The position numbers and the translations under genes were made by a program. 64,000 bases of DNA from Cranoglanis bouderius (Eukaryota > Chordata > Actinopteri > Siluriformes > Cranoglanididae), in the NCBI GenBank assembly GCA_023630585.1, contig CM042565.1, positions 15,983,013 through 16,047,012 of the forward strand, read 5' to 3'. Below, in pieces: positions 11,446-23,690 of this stretch (positions are counted from its first letter, which is position 1; each line of letters opens with the position of its first letter). A model generated the notes under the pieces. The model worked only from the letters and a program-made list of their open reading frames with translations, was not told the DNA's origin and did not search any database.

Positions 11446-12638
11446 AACCCATGTGTAGAGTAGGCACACTTAACAACTTCCTATTAACCTGCATGTGTAA
11501 TATTCTCTTGTTTTAAGTACCTCAGGGTATGCTAGGTTCCTTTTTAATCATAGAAACCTTGTGGTGGCCATGTTCATCAAAAAAAAAAAGTCCTCCAGGT
11601 CAAACAAGAAGCTCAAATTAACGACCCACTTGCTCATTAAGCTTGAATGTTTGCTCGTAGTTCAAGTAGGACTCGAGAGCTCAAAGTAATGTGCAACTGT
11701 GGGATACTTGGTTTGATTTGGTTTTAGTTACAGAATTTTGTTCCCGATATAGTACAGTTATACTGCTGGTCACGAAAACAAGAAGAAGAGTTCATTTGTG
11801 CCAGGTATCAACCAGTATCTATGCTTCTTATTGCTACAACAAGGACAACGCAGTAATAAAGGATATTGGGAGTACCTCAGGGTGGAATACTAGGCCCGCT
11901 ATGTTTTTATTTCATATTGACATTCTGATTAGTTATGGCTGCCCTTAACATGCTGCCACCGGTTTGTCGATAATCAAATCCATGTCATGGTGTGTATTAA
12001 ATATTGTGTAATTAGTTATTTGGTAAGTTAGTTAGAGCTTTACATGCTAGTGTAAATGTATGTGGAAGAGGGACAGAGCTTTCCTCGGCGTGTGTACAGC
12101 CGCGATGTGATGTATATGCATCACATGTGATGGCTTCACATGTCTTGGAGGAAGCATTTAAATGACCTGATGGGAGAAAATGTGGTAAAAGGTGAAGTAA
12201 TAAGATAATAGTTGCAAATATAGTGAGGAGAAGTCAGAAGAAGTAGGTGGAAAATATCTCAAGTAACGTATAATACCAACGCAGTCGCACTTTCCGCCTT
12301 TAGTAATGATGGAATGGTTCCACCATTTTTGTTGTTTTGTTGTTAGCCCTTGTATTTCTCTTTACATTTTGTAACCAGGTATCCAAAACGAGTGAGAATG
12401 AAATTGCAGTCGGCCAATGAAGTCATCGTGATCTTGATCTTTGGCCATTTTAACCAAATCGGTGCTGCAGCAGGAATGAAATCGAACCCGGACACCGTTA
12501 TGGTTCGCAGTCTGATAGTACACATCGTCTCAATCTCAGCCTTACACCTGTTTAGGATTTATCACAGTCCTCTGGGCTAGAAAGCAGATACAGCTTATAT
12601 TGATTTCCTATTCTATTTTATGGCCAAATGGTGGTGAT

Positions 12639-12678
<40 letters not shown>

Positions 12679-13092
12679 TGAGGATGAAAGAAGGGATGTG
12701 GAAGGGCTTCTGAAAAAGTCTGTGATGGCGGATTAATATCACAGACGTGATGCTCGGTGTTAAACCTGGAGGCAGGGAAACCAGCCAGAGACTCAGACCC
12801 CCAATTACAGCTCATTAAAAAACCATTAGCTGGTCATTAGAGGTCAGTGTAGAGTATTAGCGTCAAGCGCAATCTAGCTGTATGCTAGGTCTTTGCTAGA
12901 TCCGCTTTGTGCGTTTGACATATGTCATAACAAATACACGCAGAGCAACATGGCAAACAGCAAGGTGGAGCCGTAGTGCAACACACAGCATCAGTAATAT
13001 CAGTAAACATGGCTGCTCTGGAGAAGGTCAGGAACAATTTAGTGTGTGTATAGCATGTGAAATGCAGCTCAAATGTAAAGATAATGAAACTA
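10130..13092. other. brinp1 intron (left part)
   Basis: AT-rich sequence here includes a (TA)n run at 10617-10627, a (CA)n tract at 11393-11443 and a (TG)n tract at 12640-12671. The rest is unremarkable. No coding exon is expected, because the exons on each side join in phase. Confidence 0.6.
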
Positions 13093-14120
13093 CACTGATC
13101 AGCCATAACATTAAAACCACCTGCCTAATATTGTGTAGGTCCCCCTCCCCTTGTGCCACTAAAACAGCTCTGACCCATCAAGGCATGGACTCCTCTGACG
13201 TTCACAGCAGATCCTTTAATTCCTGTAAGTTGCGAGGTGTGGCCTCCATGGATCGAACTTGTTTGTCCAGCACATCCCAGAGATACTCGATTGGATTGAG
13301 ATCTGGGGAATTTGGAGGCCAAGTGAATACCCTGAGCTCTTTGTCATGTTCCTCAAACCATTCCTGAACCATTTTTGCAGTGTGGCAGGGCACATTATTC
13401 TGCTGAAAGGATAAAGGACACTGCCGTTAGGGAATACCGTTGCCAAGGGGTGTGCTTAGTCTGCAACAATGTTTAGGTAGGTGGTACGTGTCAATGTAAC
13501 ATCCACAACAATGCCAGGACCCAAGGTTTCCCAGCAGAACATTGCCCAGAGCATCATACTGCCTCCGCCGGCTTGCCTTCTTCCCATAGTGCTTCTTCCA
13601 TTGCTCCCTGGTCCAGTTCTGATGCTCACGTGCCCATTGTAGGTGCTTTCAAGTGGTGGACAGGGGTCAGCATGGGCACTCTGACCAGTCTGCAGCTACG
13701 CAGCTCCATACGCAGCAAGCTGTGATGCACTGTGTTCTGACTCCTTTCTATCATAGCCAGCATTAACTTTTTCAGCAATTTGTGCTACAGGAGCTCTTCT
13801 GTGGGATCGGACCATGACCTTGTCACCGGTTCACTGGTTGTCCTTCCTTGGACTACTTTTGGTGGGTACTAACCACTGCATGCCAGGAACACCCAACAAG
13901 ACCTTCCGCTTTGGAGATGCTCTGACCCAGTCGTCTAGCCATCACAATTTGACCCCTGTCACGCTTGCCCATTTTTCCTGCTTCCAACACATCAACTTTG
14001 AGAACTGACTGTTCACTTGCTGCCTAATATATCCCACCCCTTGACAGGTGCCACTGTAACGAGATAATCAATGTTATTCACGTCACCTGTCAGTGGTTTT
14101 AATGTTATGGCTGATCAGTG
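13093..14120 (-). mobile_element. Tc1-like transposon, internally deleted, with both termini
   Basis: The ends are cactgatcagccataacatt and its inverse at 14101-14120, each flanked by the TA dinucleotide that Tc1/mariner elements target (13091-13092 and 14121-14122). The span is 1,028 bp. The transposase remnant reads on the minus strand. The element resembles an abundant fish Tc1 family but lacks interior blocks, so it cannot move by itself. Confidence 0.93.
13125..14000 (-). pseudogene. Tc1-like transposase remnant without catalytic first Asp
   Basis: Tc1 transposases cut and paste DNA with a DDE catalytic triad. On the minus strand the C-terminal part is readable: FQQNNVPCHTAKMVQEWF (from about 13415), then WPPNSPDLNPIEYLWDVL near 13300, which keeps the catalytic Glu. 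The second catalytic Asp, normally QQDNA, reads QQNN, so Asp has become Asn. The segment with the first catalytic Asp is missing: around 13588 the upstream and downstream parts are joined directly. A further short gap lies near 13190, and frameshifts break the N-terminal helix-turn-helix region (about 13800-14000). Confidence 0.88.
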
Positions 14121-16354
14121 TATTTCAACGGGTATATAAGTTCATATTAATGATTATGCATTTTTCTTTGTTAAACTCATACTAAGACTCTTGACACACA
14201 AAAAAGGAAACATCAAATTCTTTGCTTTATATGCACAATAAAAGACTCTAGTGTACATTTTCAAATATTTTCATTCTTGTCTTAATTTAATTTAAAAAAT
14301 TTAATCTATACTGTATATTAATTCTTCTAATATTTGAATTTTAATATTTAGTTTAAGGTAAACATTAAGGTTTCTTCATTATGTCGTCTCAAGTTTCTCA
14401 GGAGTTTTTCCTTGCCACTGCCACCTCTGGCTTGCTCATTAGGAATAAATTTACAAATTTATAAATGTATTCATGAATTAGAAATTTTAATTTAAATTTT
14501 ATATTCAGATTTCTGCAAAACTGCTTGGCTGACCTCATTACATGTCAAACAAGAGCGATAAGTAATGGCATCTGCTTAACGTATGAATGATACTGTGAAA
14601 TAAGTCCCTCAGCAATCACACTACAAAATACAGACTAACGCTACAAAAGTAAGAAAGATATCCATCTCTAGAATTGTTAGCTATTGCAATATACAAGACT
14701 TTAGAACGAAGTGGACGACTTATAGGCTGCATGTTTGCTGCCTGGTCCAATGGCATTGGAATTGACCCATCACGGAGCTGAACTTTTGCCTCATTAAAAA
14801 CACAGTCTGTGCTGAACAAACAGTTTGTCTTGGAATGAAATCCTTAGGGTTCATGGGGAAAATAAGTTTTAGTGTATACTTTGTAAGTCATTATCCTTCA
14901 GAGGGCTTTGTACTGCATAACTGGTTTTCCTTACATCTTCTAAGCCAATGATTCGACAACAGGTTTACATATGCAAATGTGTTCAGCTTAGTGACATCAC
15001 AACCATGAATTCAAAACAAGCTCACTGGGGGGAAATGATATCTCAGTGAGTGAAAATATCATGAATATTTTCTAATGTTTCTCATTATGAGATTTTTTTA
15101 TACTATAACAGATATACGATTTTAAGCTTATTTCTTAAAATACAAAAGGAGTGTTTTTTTGTTTGTTTTGTTTTCGTTCTATTTTATGCATTTTTACTTG
15201 AAAGAAATGAGATGACAATTCTGTAGTTTCCGTATCTGTATGGACTTTTCACCACATACTGTATAGATGGCTTTTATTTCAAATAAGCAAGCCACAATAT
15301 GTCTTTTAAAGCCTATTCGCACGAGCATTAATGTCCATCCCTTTAATAATAGCCTAAGTGTATGCATAGGTGTTGCGTGCAGATGAACAGGAGTGAAATA
15401 TAGAGGCTTTCAGACAGCAGCTATCAGGAAAATAAGCTATAAAAGAGAGCTACCTCTCTACTTTTCCGTCATTCTCTCCCACTTTGTCTCTCTATACTTT
15501 TAGTATAATAGCTACAGGCCACCGCTCTGTGCGCATCTCGCCACTTCATCAGCTAGCATTACATACTTTAATGGATAAACGCGAGACTGAAATAGGCGAC
15601 TTCTGGGCGATGATCGTCTTGAGCTTACAACACAAATAGGAGAGAAGAAGAACAAGAGTGAGTATGAGAGAAATAATGCACACAGAGATAAGATAAAGTA
15701 AAAACAGGGCTGTGGTTTAAGTGAATGTATACTAGGGATGTTATGGAATAGGTATCCATTATTCAGAATGACAATGTGTTGTAAGGTGGACTATCATTTT
15801 ATTTATTTATTTTTTTATAAATCTTGCTAAAAAGCTTTACAGGACAATTGGTGGAGACTAGAGGCGTGCATAGAAAATGGGATCCGGAACAAAAAGTCAC
15901 AAGAGAAGGAGGTTTTTACTTTCATGAAGGCGCAAGCAAGCGGTCCAAACACGTTTATAAATGTGCTGCATTTTAGTAACTGCCTGGTTACGGTCACGCT
16001 GAATTAGATTAAGCTACTCATTTGTTTACATTTTGGGAAATAGAAACAAATCAAATCACTGAAAAATATTGCAGGCATACAGTATCCAAGCAAAAACTCT
16101 TCGAAGAATAATAACTGTGCAAGCAATCAACTGGAGTGATCTTTAAGCCATGTCCACTTGGGGTTTAAATGCGAATACAGATACAGATGTGGGTATTTGG
16201 AGCACTAAACAGATACAGAATCTGGCAGTGCAAAAAAGGTGTCAGACCGCGACAGACAGATGACCTAGATACTTTATGTTCAGTCCTCAGCACTTATAAA
16301 TCATCATACAGCCATATATTTATTTTCTCTTATTAAGCATTCTCATTAGCATAA
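14121..16354. other. brinp1 intron (middle), nothing recognised
   Basis: This is AT-rich intron sequence without tandem or mobile-element signatures. A CG-containing stretch near 15500-15620 stands out slightly in composition. Confidence 0.4.
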
Positions 16355-16915
16355 ATAGCACATCTGGTTTAGCCACTTAGCCAGTGCAATACATTTATAC
16401 ATCCAATGTGACTTACAAGGGAAAGGGAGTCTAATCTGAGTATCTAGCACCCTTAAAGGTCCTTAAAATTCTACGTACAGCTCTACAACTGAGGGTCTCA
16501 GGGAAAAATAAAACAGTTGCAAGTAGCACCATTAAACCACTCAAAGAATCCTTGAATAACCACTTTTTTCAACAGTGTACAGATGAGCACTTGAGGTTTT
16601 AGGGTTTTACCCACTTTTCAGATCCTTAGCCACTGAGATTAGATACCACTGAGCTACCACGGTAAAAACAGATTTATCACTTCTCAGGATTCCTGTAGCT
16701 GCTCAAGCCTTGATGATAACCTATACTCTTAAATAAAGGGTTCCTTAAGAGTTCTTTGAAGAGTTGAGGGTATTAAAGCATCTACAGTGTACTTAACTTT
16801 GTCCCCCTTGGGGAAATCTTAAAGGTTATGTGTCAAGCAAGGAGAAAGACTTTAGAGAGCTAGAACTGTTAACCATCCAGACATTAAAGTCACTCCTCAA
16901 GCTCTACATTCAATC
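16355..16915 (-). repeat. Degenerate SINE and GGTTCT-type repeat fragments
   Basis: Two fragments, tagccacttagccagtgcaa (from about 16371) and ttagccactgagattagata (from about 16626), look like decayed minus-strand SINE heads. Between and after them are phrases such as gggttccttaagagttcttt and gctagaactgttaaccatcc, which match the array at 22080-23690. Confidence 0.45.
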
Positions 16916-16968
16916 TTGTTCATAAAAAAAAAACTTGGCAATACCACCACCTTGTGATATATCATCTA

Positions 16969-17003
<35 letters not shown>

Positions 17004-17324
17004 GATGATGGAATGGATTGCCCTGTTTCAGCATATTCCCTCACAACCTTCAAGAGAGTACCACAACCATCTTCTGAGAGTACTTGAACATTTATGCAGA
17101 AACACATAGCTCTCTTTTTCTTGGGTACGCGTAATACTGTTGTTCTATTATTGTTGTCAGTCCTAAATTTCTGGCTGTGAATACTTTTTAAGACCATTGC
17201 ACCATATGGTCATGAACTTTCAAGATGATCTTCTGAGTTCATGCGTTAATTTATTTTTCCGTTATGATCATCTGTCTCTTAGTTGGTATGTTGGTTCAAG
17301 CCAACCCTCGAGTTTCATTGTAGC
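16916..17324. other. Intron sequence with a poly-T run
   Basis: A 28-base poly-T tract lies at 16973-17000. Nothing else was recognised. Confidence 0.5.
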
Positions 17325-17480
17325 TCCTTCTCATTCATTTATTCATCTTCAGTAAATGCTTTATCCTGGTCAGGGTAGCTGTGGATCTGGAACGTATCTC
17401 AGGAACACTGAGAACAAGGCTGGAATACACCGTGGATAGGACCAGTCCAGTCCATTACAAGGCAACTGAATCGGAGACCC
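17325..17480 (-). mobile_element. SINE fragment (same family as 340-533), tail half
   Basis: The plus strand reads cattcatttattcatcttca, aaatgctttatcctggtcag, acactgagaacaaggctgga and cagtccattacaaggcaact. This is the 3' half of the fish SINE whose head half sits at 340-533, in the same orientation. It lies about 290 bp downstream, in gene orientation, of the second coding exon. Confidence 0.7.
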
Positions 17481-17769
17481 TGGAGCTTCCTCTGCTATTC
17501 CTATCATCATCTCAGAATTTCTAGTTAGCTGGTGAAACTTGCAGGGTGGGAAAAGTCATAGCACTTGTTACATCTATTGTATACTTGGGTAAAATTATGC
17601 TTTTCTTGAAATTCCTTTCAGATAATCACATTTACTAAATCTACATGTTAAAATACGCATTAGAAAAACCAGATCACTGAAATCACACAGAATTCCAAAT
17701 ACTGAATGCAGAATTATAATAATAAGTGCATCTATGTTTGCCTCTCTGGATTTATCGTCCATGACACTT
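17481..17769. other. Intron sequence next to the second coding exon
   Basis: No feature was recognised beyond the donor site at 17771-17770. Confidence 0.4.
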
Positions 17770-17771
17770 AC

Positions 17772-17962
17772 CTCCAAGCGTGGCCGAGATGAGGATGTGA
17801 GTACCATATTTCTTGATGATGGTGTCAATGAAGTGCTGCGTGGACGGACGCCGTCCCAGAAGCCTCATGCTCCTCTGGAACTCGGGCATGAGGGGCACGG
17901 GATTGCGGATCAAATCCCGTCGCTCGATGGCTGTGTTCCTCACCTTCCAACGCGCAAACTCC
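17772..17962 (-). CDS. brinp1: brinp1 second coding exon (residues 73-137, start of MACPF domain)
   Basis: This 191-bp internal exon encodes EFARWKVRNTAIERRDL, then RSMRLLGRRPSTQHFIDTII and KKYGTHILISATLGG. The YGTH-type motif is typical of MACPF domains in the BRINP and astrotactin group. The acceptor is ttctcttgcag|G (ag at 17964-17963) and the donor is GGAG|gtaagt (gt at 17771-17770). The intron before it is phase 2 and the one after is phase 1. The downstream exon starts with GT, completing a GGT glycine codon. The joined reading frame is uninterrupted and close to human BRINP1 as I recall it, so I infer purifying selection and a functional gene. It lies 29,376 bp downstream of the start exon and 7,642 bp before the next one. 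Confidence 0.95.
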
Positions 17963-18159
17963 CTGCAAGAGAAGGAAGGCAGATGCAAAGATGAGAAACA
18001 AAATGGCTAACACTTAAAACCAATGCATATGATAAGAATTCAAGGACCAAATATGGCCACCAGTGAACTGATGTAACTGCTGAGAAAGGACTAGTCAAGA
18101 GTTTTAAAATCTATCATTTTTTGGGGTACGGGTATTGAAGGCAAACTCAGGACCAAAAG
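17963..18159. other. Intron sequence upstream of the second coding exon
   Basis: This holds the branch-point and polypyrimidine region of the 17962 acceptor (minus strand ccttccttctcttgcag). Nothing else was recognised. Confidence 0.5.
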
Positions 18160-18348
18160 ATGTTACTCAGTGGTTAAGACATTGGGCTATTGATCAGAAG
18201 GTCGTGAGTTCAAACCCCAGCATCACCAAGCTGCCATTGTTGGGCCCTTGAGCAAGACCCTTAACCCTCAACTGCTCAGATGTATAAATGAAACAAAGAT
18301 GTAAGTCGCTCTGGATAAGGGTGTCTGCCAAATGCCATAAATGTAAAG
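18160..18348 (+). mobile_element. tRNA-derived SINE, nearly full length
   Basis: A Pol III box-A-like ctcagtggttaagacattgg is followed by a box-B-like gagttcaaacccc (18206-18218), then cttgagcaagacccttaacc and the conserved 3' tail gtcgctctggataagggtgt plus ctgccaaatgcc. The order is typical of fish tRNA-SINEs with a LINE-like tail. Related copies in opposite orientation are at 37825-38005 and 38441-38530. Confidence 0.85.
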
Positions 18349-21300
18349 GAAAAATATGTAAAAATGCAATATATTGACTCATGAAAACAGTTATGATAGA
18401 GATAACTGTATTTTTTTTTAAAATCATTTTATGTTCTTATTTAATCCAGTTAATTAAAACACAAAAGTACTATTGGTATTTTCTTCAGACACTACAAAAG
18501 CTAAATCTATTGTTTTTTAATGTTATTTAGGGACTTTAGACAAAATCCAGATGCGTCCGTATTAATAATTAAAAACAAAGACAAGGACCGGCAGAGCAGA
18601 AAGATAATTTGAAGCAGCCAATCATATTTAGCCTTTAGTACAAAAAAAAAAAAAAAGCATATCAGAATCCAAATAAAGACACCCACAATGCTTTCTTGTC
18701 AAAACAACAGCCGCCTGCTGGCTATCATTGTTTGCGATTACTATCTTAATTAAGTAAATACAGATGAACATCACACTTCAGTTGATTTCCGCCAATGGGC
18801 AGACTGTCGGCTTGCTAATCTCCTATATTGGCCAGATTACTTTTTTCATTTGAGCTTCACTACAGACAAAGAAACACACTTCCTGTAATGGAGCGCAAAA
18901 TTGAAAAACCCTTGACAAAGACACGAAAATGCATCCGAGGTGCATTCCGGTGCAAATCACCTCATCTGAGTGTAACTAAGCATAAATGAAAAACATTATC
19001 AACGGGTCGGAGAGAGAGTAAGAGACCCAAAGTGGTTCATTAAGCTTTGAATCAGCGCCGCTGGGTCATTGCCATGGAGATCTCTGGCATCGGCGCCTGC
19101 CGCCACTTGAGTCTTCGGCCTCGGGAGATGTGTTAATCATTAGGATGGAAGAAACAGGGTAACTAGGGACATGGACGATGGATCTCAAGGGTTTATAATT
19201 GACTTGAGCTTTGCCTCAGAGGACGTACCTCGGCATCAAACCCTTACCTGCTTACTTCCTTCAACAGCCTTGAATTAAATTGCCTTGGTGTCTTGGGGTA
19301 GTAACCAATAAACTCAAATTTCTGCTTCATGATTTCAAATGATCGGGTAATTAGGAGACTTGGAAGCCATTTTTCTTACACGTCTTCCAAGCCAGGGAGT
19401 GAATTAACTAGGGCAGGTCTCTCTCGTACTGTTTTCCATTTTGCTGGGCTTATTATTTTTCGAGGCAGGTTCTATCATGCAAACAAGTGTACAGCACTTG
19501 ATGTCATCAATAAACACCCATAAATCCTCAATACAAGCCTTGTCCTTTGTGGTACGCTAAGATAAGACTACACTTTATCAATTCCTTAGTGGAAAACTGA
19601 TATGTTACAGTGGCTTGGGTTAAAATAAGCATACGATTAAAACCAGAAACGTACAGAGAGAGGCAGACAGAGAGTGAGACAACCTTTCTGTTGCCATCTT
19701 TGGTAGAGTTATGACTTGAAACAAAAAACTAAATTAGAATATCATGAATGCAATTCTCTATCTGCCTTTAAGTGTGTTTAATAGTTTGTCCCACATCATT
19801 CTTTTTATATAATCAGTGAGACCTAATGATATAATGCATTGCTCGATATTAATAGTTTAACTGTCGAGCTACAGACAGACATTAGATTTTAGCCTCACAT
19901 CTAATACCATGACCAGCCATCACTGAATATAACGTTCTCTGAGGATTTTAGAGTACGTTGCAATCTTCTGGTGCTCAGACTAAAACATTCCACCCCCTGT
20001 GACAAGCATTTGTAAACAGATTTTCTTCCTGAAAGTGAATAAGATAATCCCCCCCCCCTTATCAAGGCACTCATGCTGCCTTATTTATTTCCTCTGGGAA
20101 CCGCTTGGTGTGGCTCAGTGGAACGTGTGAATAGCACAGTGTTTCTGGAGGTGTCGAACAAGTGGCGTAAATTTCGGAGGGCTTTGAGGTTGGCGTCGTA
20201 TTGAAAACATCACCAGGCAGCTGGAAGCGCCAGGCATCGGCGTACAATTAAGTCTACCTGCATGGGGTCGGCCCACGCTGCGCTGCCAGCGCCGGAATAA
20301 TTTCTGACTATGACACGTCCTTAGTCAGACATCTCGCAGAATTGCGATCAACAGGTTTTTACCTTCGGGCTGCGTCGGATTTCCCTGCTGTTAGGCAGAG
20401 CACTGCAAAAACACTAGGTGATGCTAATTCAATTGTGCAGCTGAGGTTCTCTGTGGCCCACGTGACAGGTGAAGCTCACAGCCTCACGCCTTGTGAAATG
20501 GATCTAAGCGCTTTCTAATTACTGCTCTTCAAGGGAGTGGGAGCAAATATATGCAAATTGCACTGTGTCTGCCTTGGCATCAACAAATCTCAAGGTAAAG
20601 TAGGACAGATAATGAGGCGTATTAAGCCTCTGCATAAAGTTGCACCAGAGAGAAAGATAGTGGAGGGGGATAAGTGTGTGGGGTAAGTTATGAGGAATGT
20701 CTAAGAGGAATGTGCACTGGTATTCTTATTAGATTCCTTAATGAATGACAGCTGCAATGGATATCACTGAAAGCAAAATGGTATGGGAAGACTACAGAGA
20801 TTTATAATAAAAACAGGTTTATAGAGTGGATTTCTTGCTATCTTTATTGTGGGGCACATCAGCATTTTATTAAGATTTCGGTAAATTAGATCTAGCTCCC
20901 AAATTTTGAAAAGACTCTGAAGCATCAGAAGCATTTTCAAATCACATTGTTAGCTCCTAAGTGCTGTAGCAGCCTAGCATTTTAAGGCAGGTCTCGAAAC
21001 CCCTTTACTGTGCATGCTTTGGATGCTTTCTGGGTTATTTGGCTTCAGGAAATGCTAACTCCACAAAGTTTTCTGTGTCGCTAACAACCAGAGTTTCTCA
21101 AATTGGCATAGAATCAAATCTAGCTTATAGCTCAGACATGCCCCTTAGCCCCGGTCATTAGCCATATGTGCAGGCATATGCGGTTTGGTCCATATGTTCA
21201 GATTAACAAACTGAAAAATGGGGTTCTTGTGATTCAGCGTTTTATTCGCCTGTTTGAAAAACGAATTGGCTATGCAGGCGACCTAATGCAATCGCATCAG

Positions 21301-22079
21301 ATTGCACAGATCAACGATCTGTTAAGGATCATGGGGAAAGAAGTATTTTAGCACTGTTTTTAGACAAGCGGCATTTTACATAACATATGTGAAGACCTGA
21401 CAACTTTCCCGATGGATGTGTTGTCACTTTTGCCACATGTGCATCTTTACCCATATGCTTTACTGTAATAACATGCAGAGCTGCGAGATCTGAAAAATCC
21501 TGTTTTGTTTGTTCATGTGTAAACACATCTCAAATCTGTTCGTGTTCCTTTTTTTGTTTGTTTTAGCCTCTCTCGCTTCTTTTGATGAGCGGAGACCAAG
21601 CACGGGCTTCTTGTCACAAGTTAATTCCCCAGTGACCTCATTTGAGAGCGCAGCCGACTCCGATGCAACATTTCTGCGGAGCCGTGTGTTTATTTCTCAT
21701 CGCCGAGCACAGACAGGCAGCCGCATAATCAAGCGTAAATCGGTCTTCCAGCACGGTTCGTTTGAGAAATGGACGGATCCCTGCGGCGAGTCATTTTTGG
21801 TTAATTGGTGCACCAGCCGGTTCGGTAATGTCCAGTTCTATTTCTACCCAATAAGAGAGACAGAAACTAACAAGGAACAGATGCATTCATGCTGATAACA
21901 ATATGCACCAAGACCTACACAACTCGTATTGAGTTTATATCGGATTGGTACTGTGTGGTGTTTAACTAGATATAGTGTCACGGCAGGAAATTTAGCAATG
22001 GGAATATTTTTGATCTAAAATTCTGAATCCACTACCAAGCACTGTCTCAATAAATTAGTTATCAAAATCAATAATTTTC
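18349..22079. other. Repeat-poor part of the 29-kb brinp1 intron
   Basis: For 3.7 kb there are almost no microsatellites and no recognised mobile element, unlike the rest of the intron. Composition is balanced, with several CpG-containing blocks (about 18880-19140, 20080-20360 and 21560-21800). This pattern fits conserved regulatory DNA, but conservation cannot be judged from one sequence. A 128-codon open frame at 21509-21895 matches nothing I know. Confidence 0.4.
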
Positions 22080-23690
22080 CCTCATTTGTTGTTGTTCTAT
22101 TGATACTATATCGAACACCTTTAAAAAGCTAAGAGTCCTTAACCATCCAAAGAACCCCCAAGGACCCCTTTCTTGTATGACTATGTTAAAGAGTGATGGA
22201 GTGTTTTCTTTGTCACATGACAAAATATGACAATAAAAGTGATGAAATGAAAAACAGTTGGTAGTGGACTCGAGCAATTATACCATACACTCTTCCTCAA
22301 GGGTTATTTGTACGGTTAGTGTTTGTAGCTTATTTTCTGAAAGCTAGTCTTTTGAAAACCCTCTGTTGTAGGGTTCTACATAGTACCTTAAACGTTTCCT
22401 TAGAGGGACAACCATTAAACCTTTTAGGTGCTAGATGCAACCTTTTTCTGTAAGAGTGTACTGTATGTTAAGGTTCAATAGACCACTGGTAATGGTTTGT
22501 TGCTTTGGCCCCTTAGGGAAACTATTGAAGGTGTGGTTCTGTGTAGAATTCAATGACAAAGGTCAAGCAGAACACCTTTCAGAAGCTAAGAGCCATTAAC
22601 TGTCAAAAAACACTTTAGGTACATTCGAGGAACCCTTTCTCCCTAAGAGAAAATCTCACCATCCAATCCTCAAGGGGACTTTGGTTGTCCCTTAAAGGTT
22701 CTATATAAAACCTTGTGACAAAGGTTTTCTCTTTCAGAGACAACGAAGTACAGTGCCTTTAGGAAGTTAAGAACTATTAACTATCCAAAAAAAACATTTA
22801 GGAACCTTTGAGGAACCTTTTTTTTTTTTTTTTGTGAAATCACCACATTCAGTCCTGCATCCATGACAATTCATAACCTTTAAGAATACTTCAGGTTGTG
22901 CCACTAAGAACCCTTAGTGGTTCTATATATAACAGATGTTTTCTCTTTTAGAGAGGGTCAAGCAGAACACCATTAGAAAGCTAAGAATCATTAACTATAT
23001 AAAAAAAATAAATACATAAATAAAAAAGTCTTGAGAGACACAGTATCTAAGAGTGCAAAAGACTGCCAAATCTTTACATCCAATTCTCCACCTGCGATCT
23101 ATAATCTGAACCAGTAAAGGTTCTTCAGTTTTCAATCAAGGGCCTTAGAAATCCACTCCTGTGTCCATAATAAATTAGAATCCTTAAGGGTCCTTCAGTT
23201 GTGCCTCTGGGAAACCATTAAAAAAATTCTATGTAGAACCTTATGTCAGAGGGTTTCTATTTCAGAGAGGGTCAAGTAGATATCTTTAGGATGCTTGAAA
23301 CTAACTACCTGAAGAACCCTTGAGGAACCAATATGTTCAATAAAATATCCATGTCCAATCCTGCATCCTGAATTGTTCATCTGAGGGGAACTCTTAAAGA
23401 TCTCTTTGGGGAACCCTTTGACAGAGGGTCAAGTAGAATTCTTTTGGGGAGATACAGTGATAATCCAAAAAAGGTATGTTCTGTTAAATATACACATCCA
23501 ATCCCTGTATAAAATGTAAAAGCATTAAGGGTCGTTCTGTTGTGTTTCTCTTTCAGAGATGGTCAAGTAGAATGACTTTAAGAAGCTAAGTACATTTAAG
23601 TATCCAAAAAACAAACAACCAAACAAACAATAACAACAAAAAAACCTTTTATTCTAATAATGTAGAAGATGGTATGTTCTGGAAAATCAC
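22080..23690. repeat. Degenerate dispersed or tandem array of GGTTCT-type units
   Basis: The phrase aagctaagagtccttaacca recurs in variants near 22125, 22582, 22765, 22977, 23290 and 23580. With it recur ggttctatatataac-like, ttagagagggtcaagcagaa and caatcctgcatcc motifs. Spacing is irregular, 180-460 bp. The copies are old and partly truncated. I see no coding capacity. Confidence 0.65.

Noticed and set aside
18160..18348. tRNA gene
   Set aside because: Box A and box B are present, but the clover-leaf arms do not close and the tail is that of a SINE.
21509..21895. 128-codon open frame with a hydrophobic start
   Set aside because: It has no recognisable domain or splice context on the opposite strand to brinp1. 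A frame of this length is expected by chance in 64 kb.
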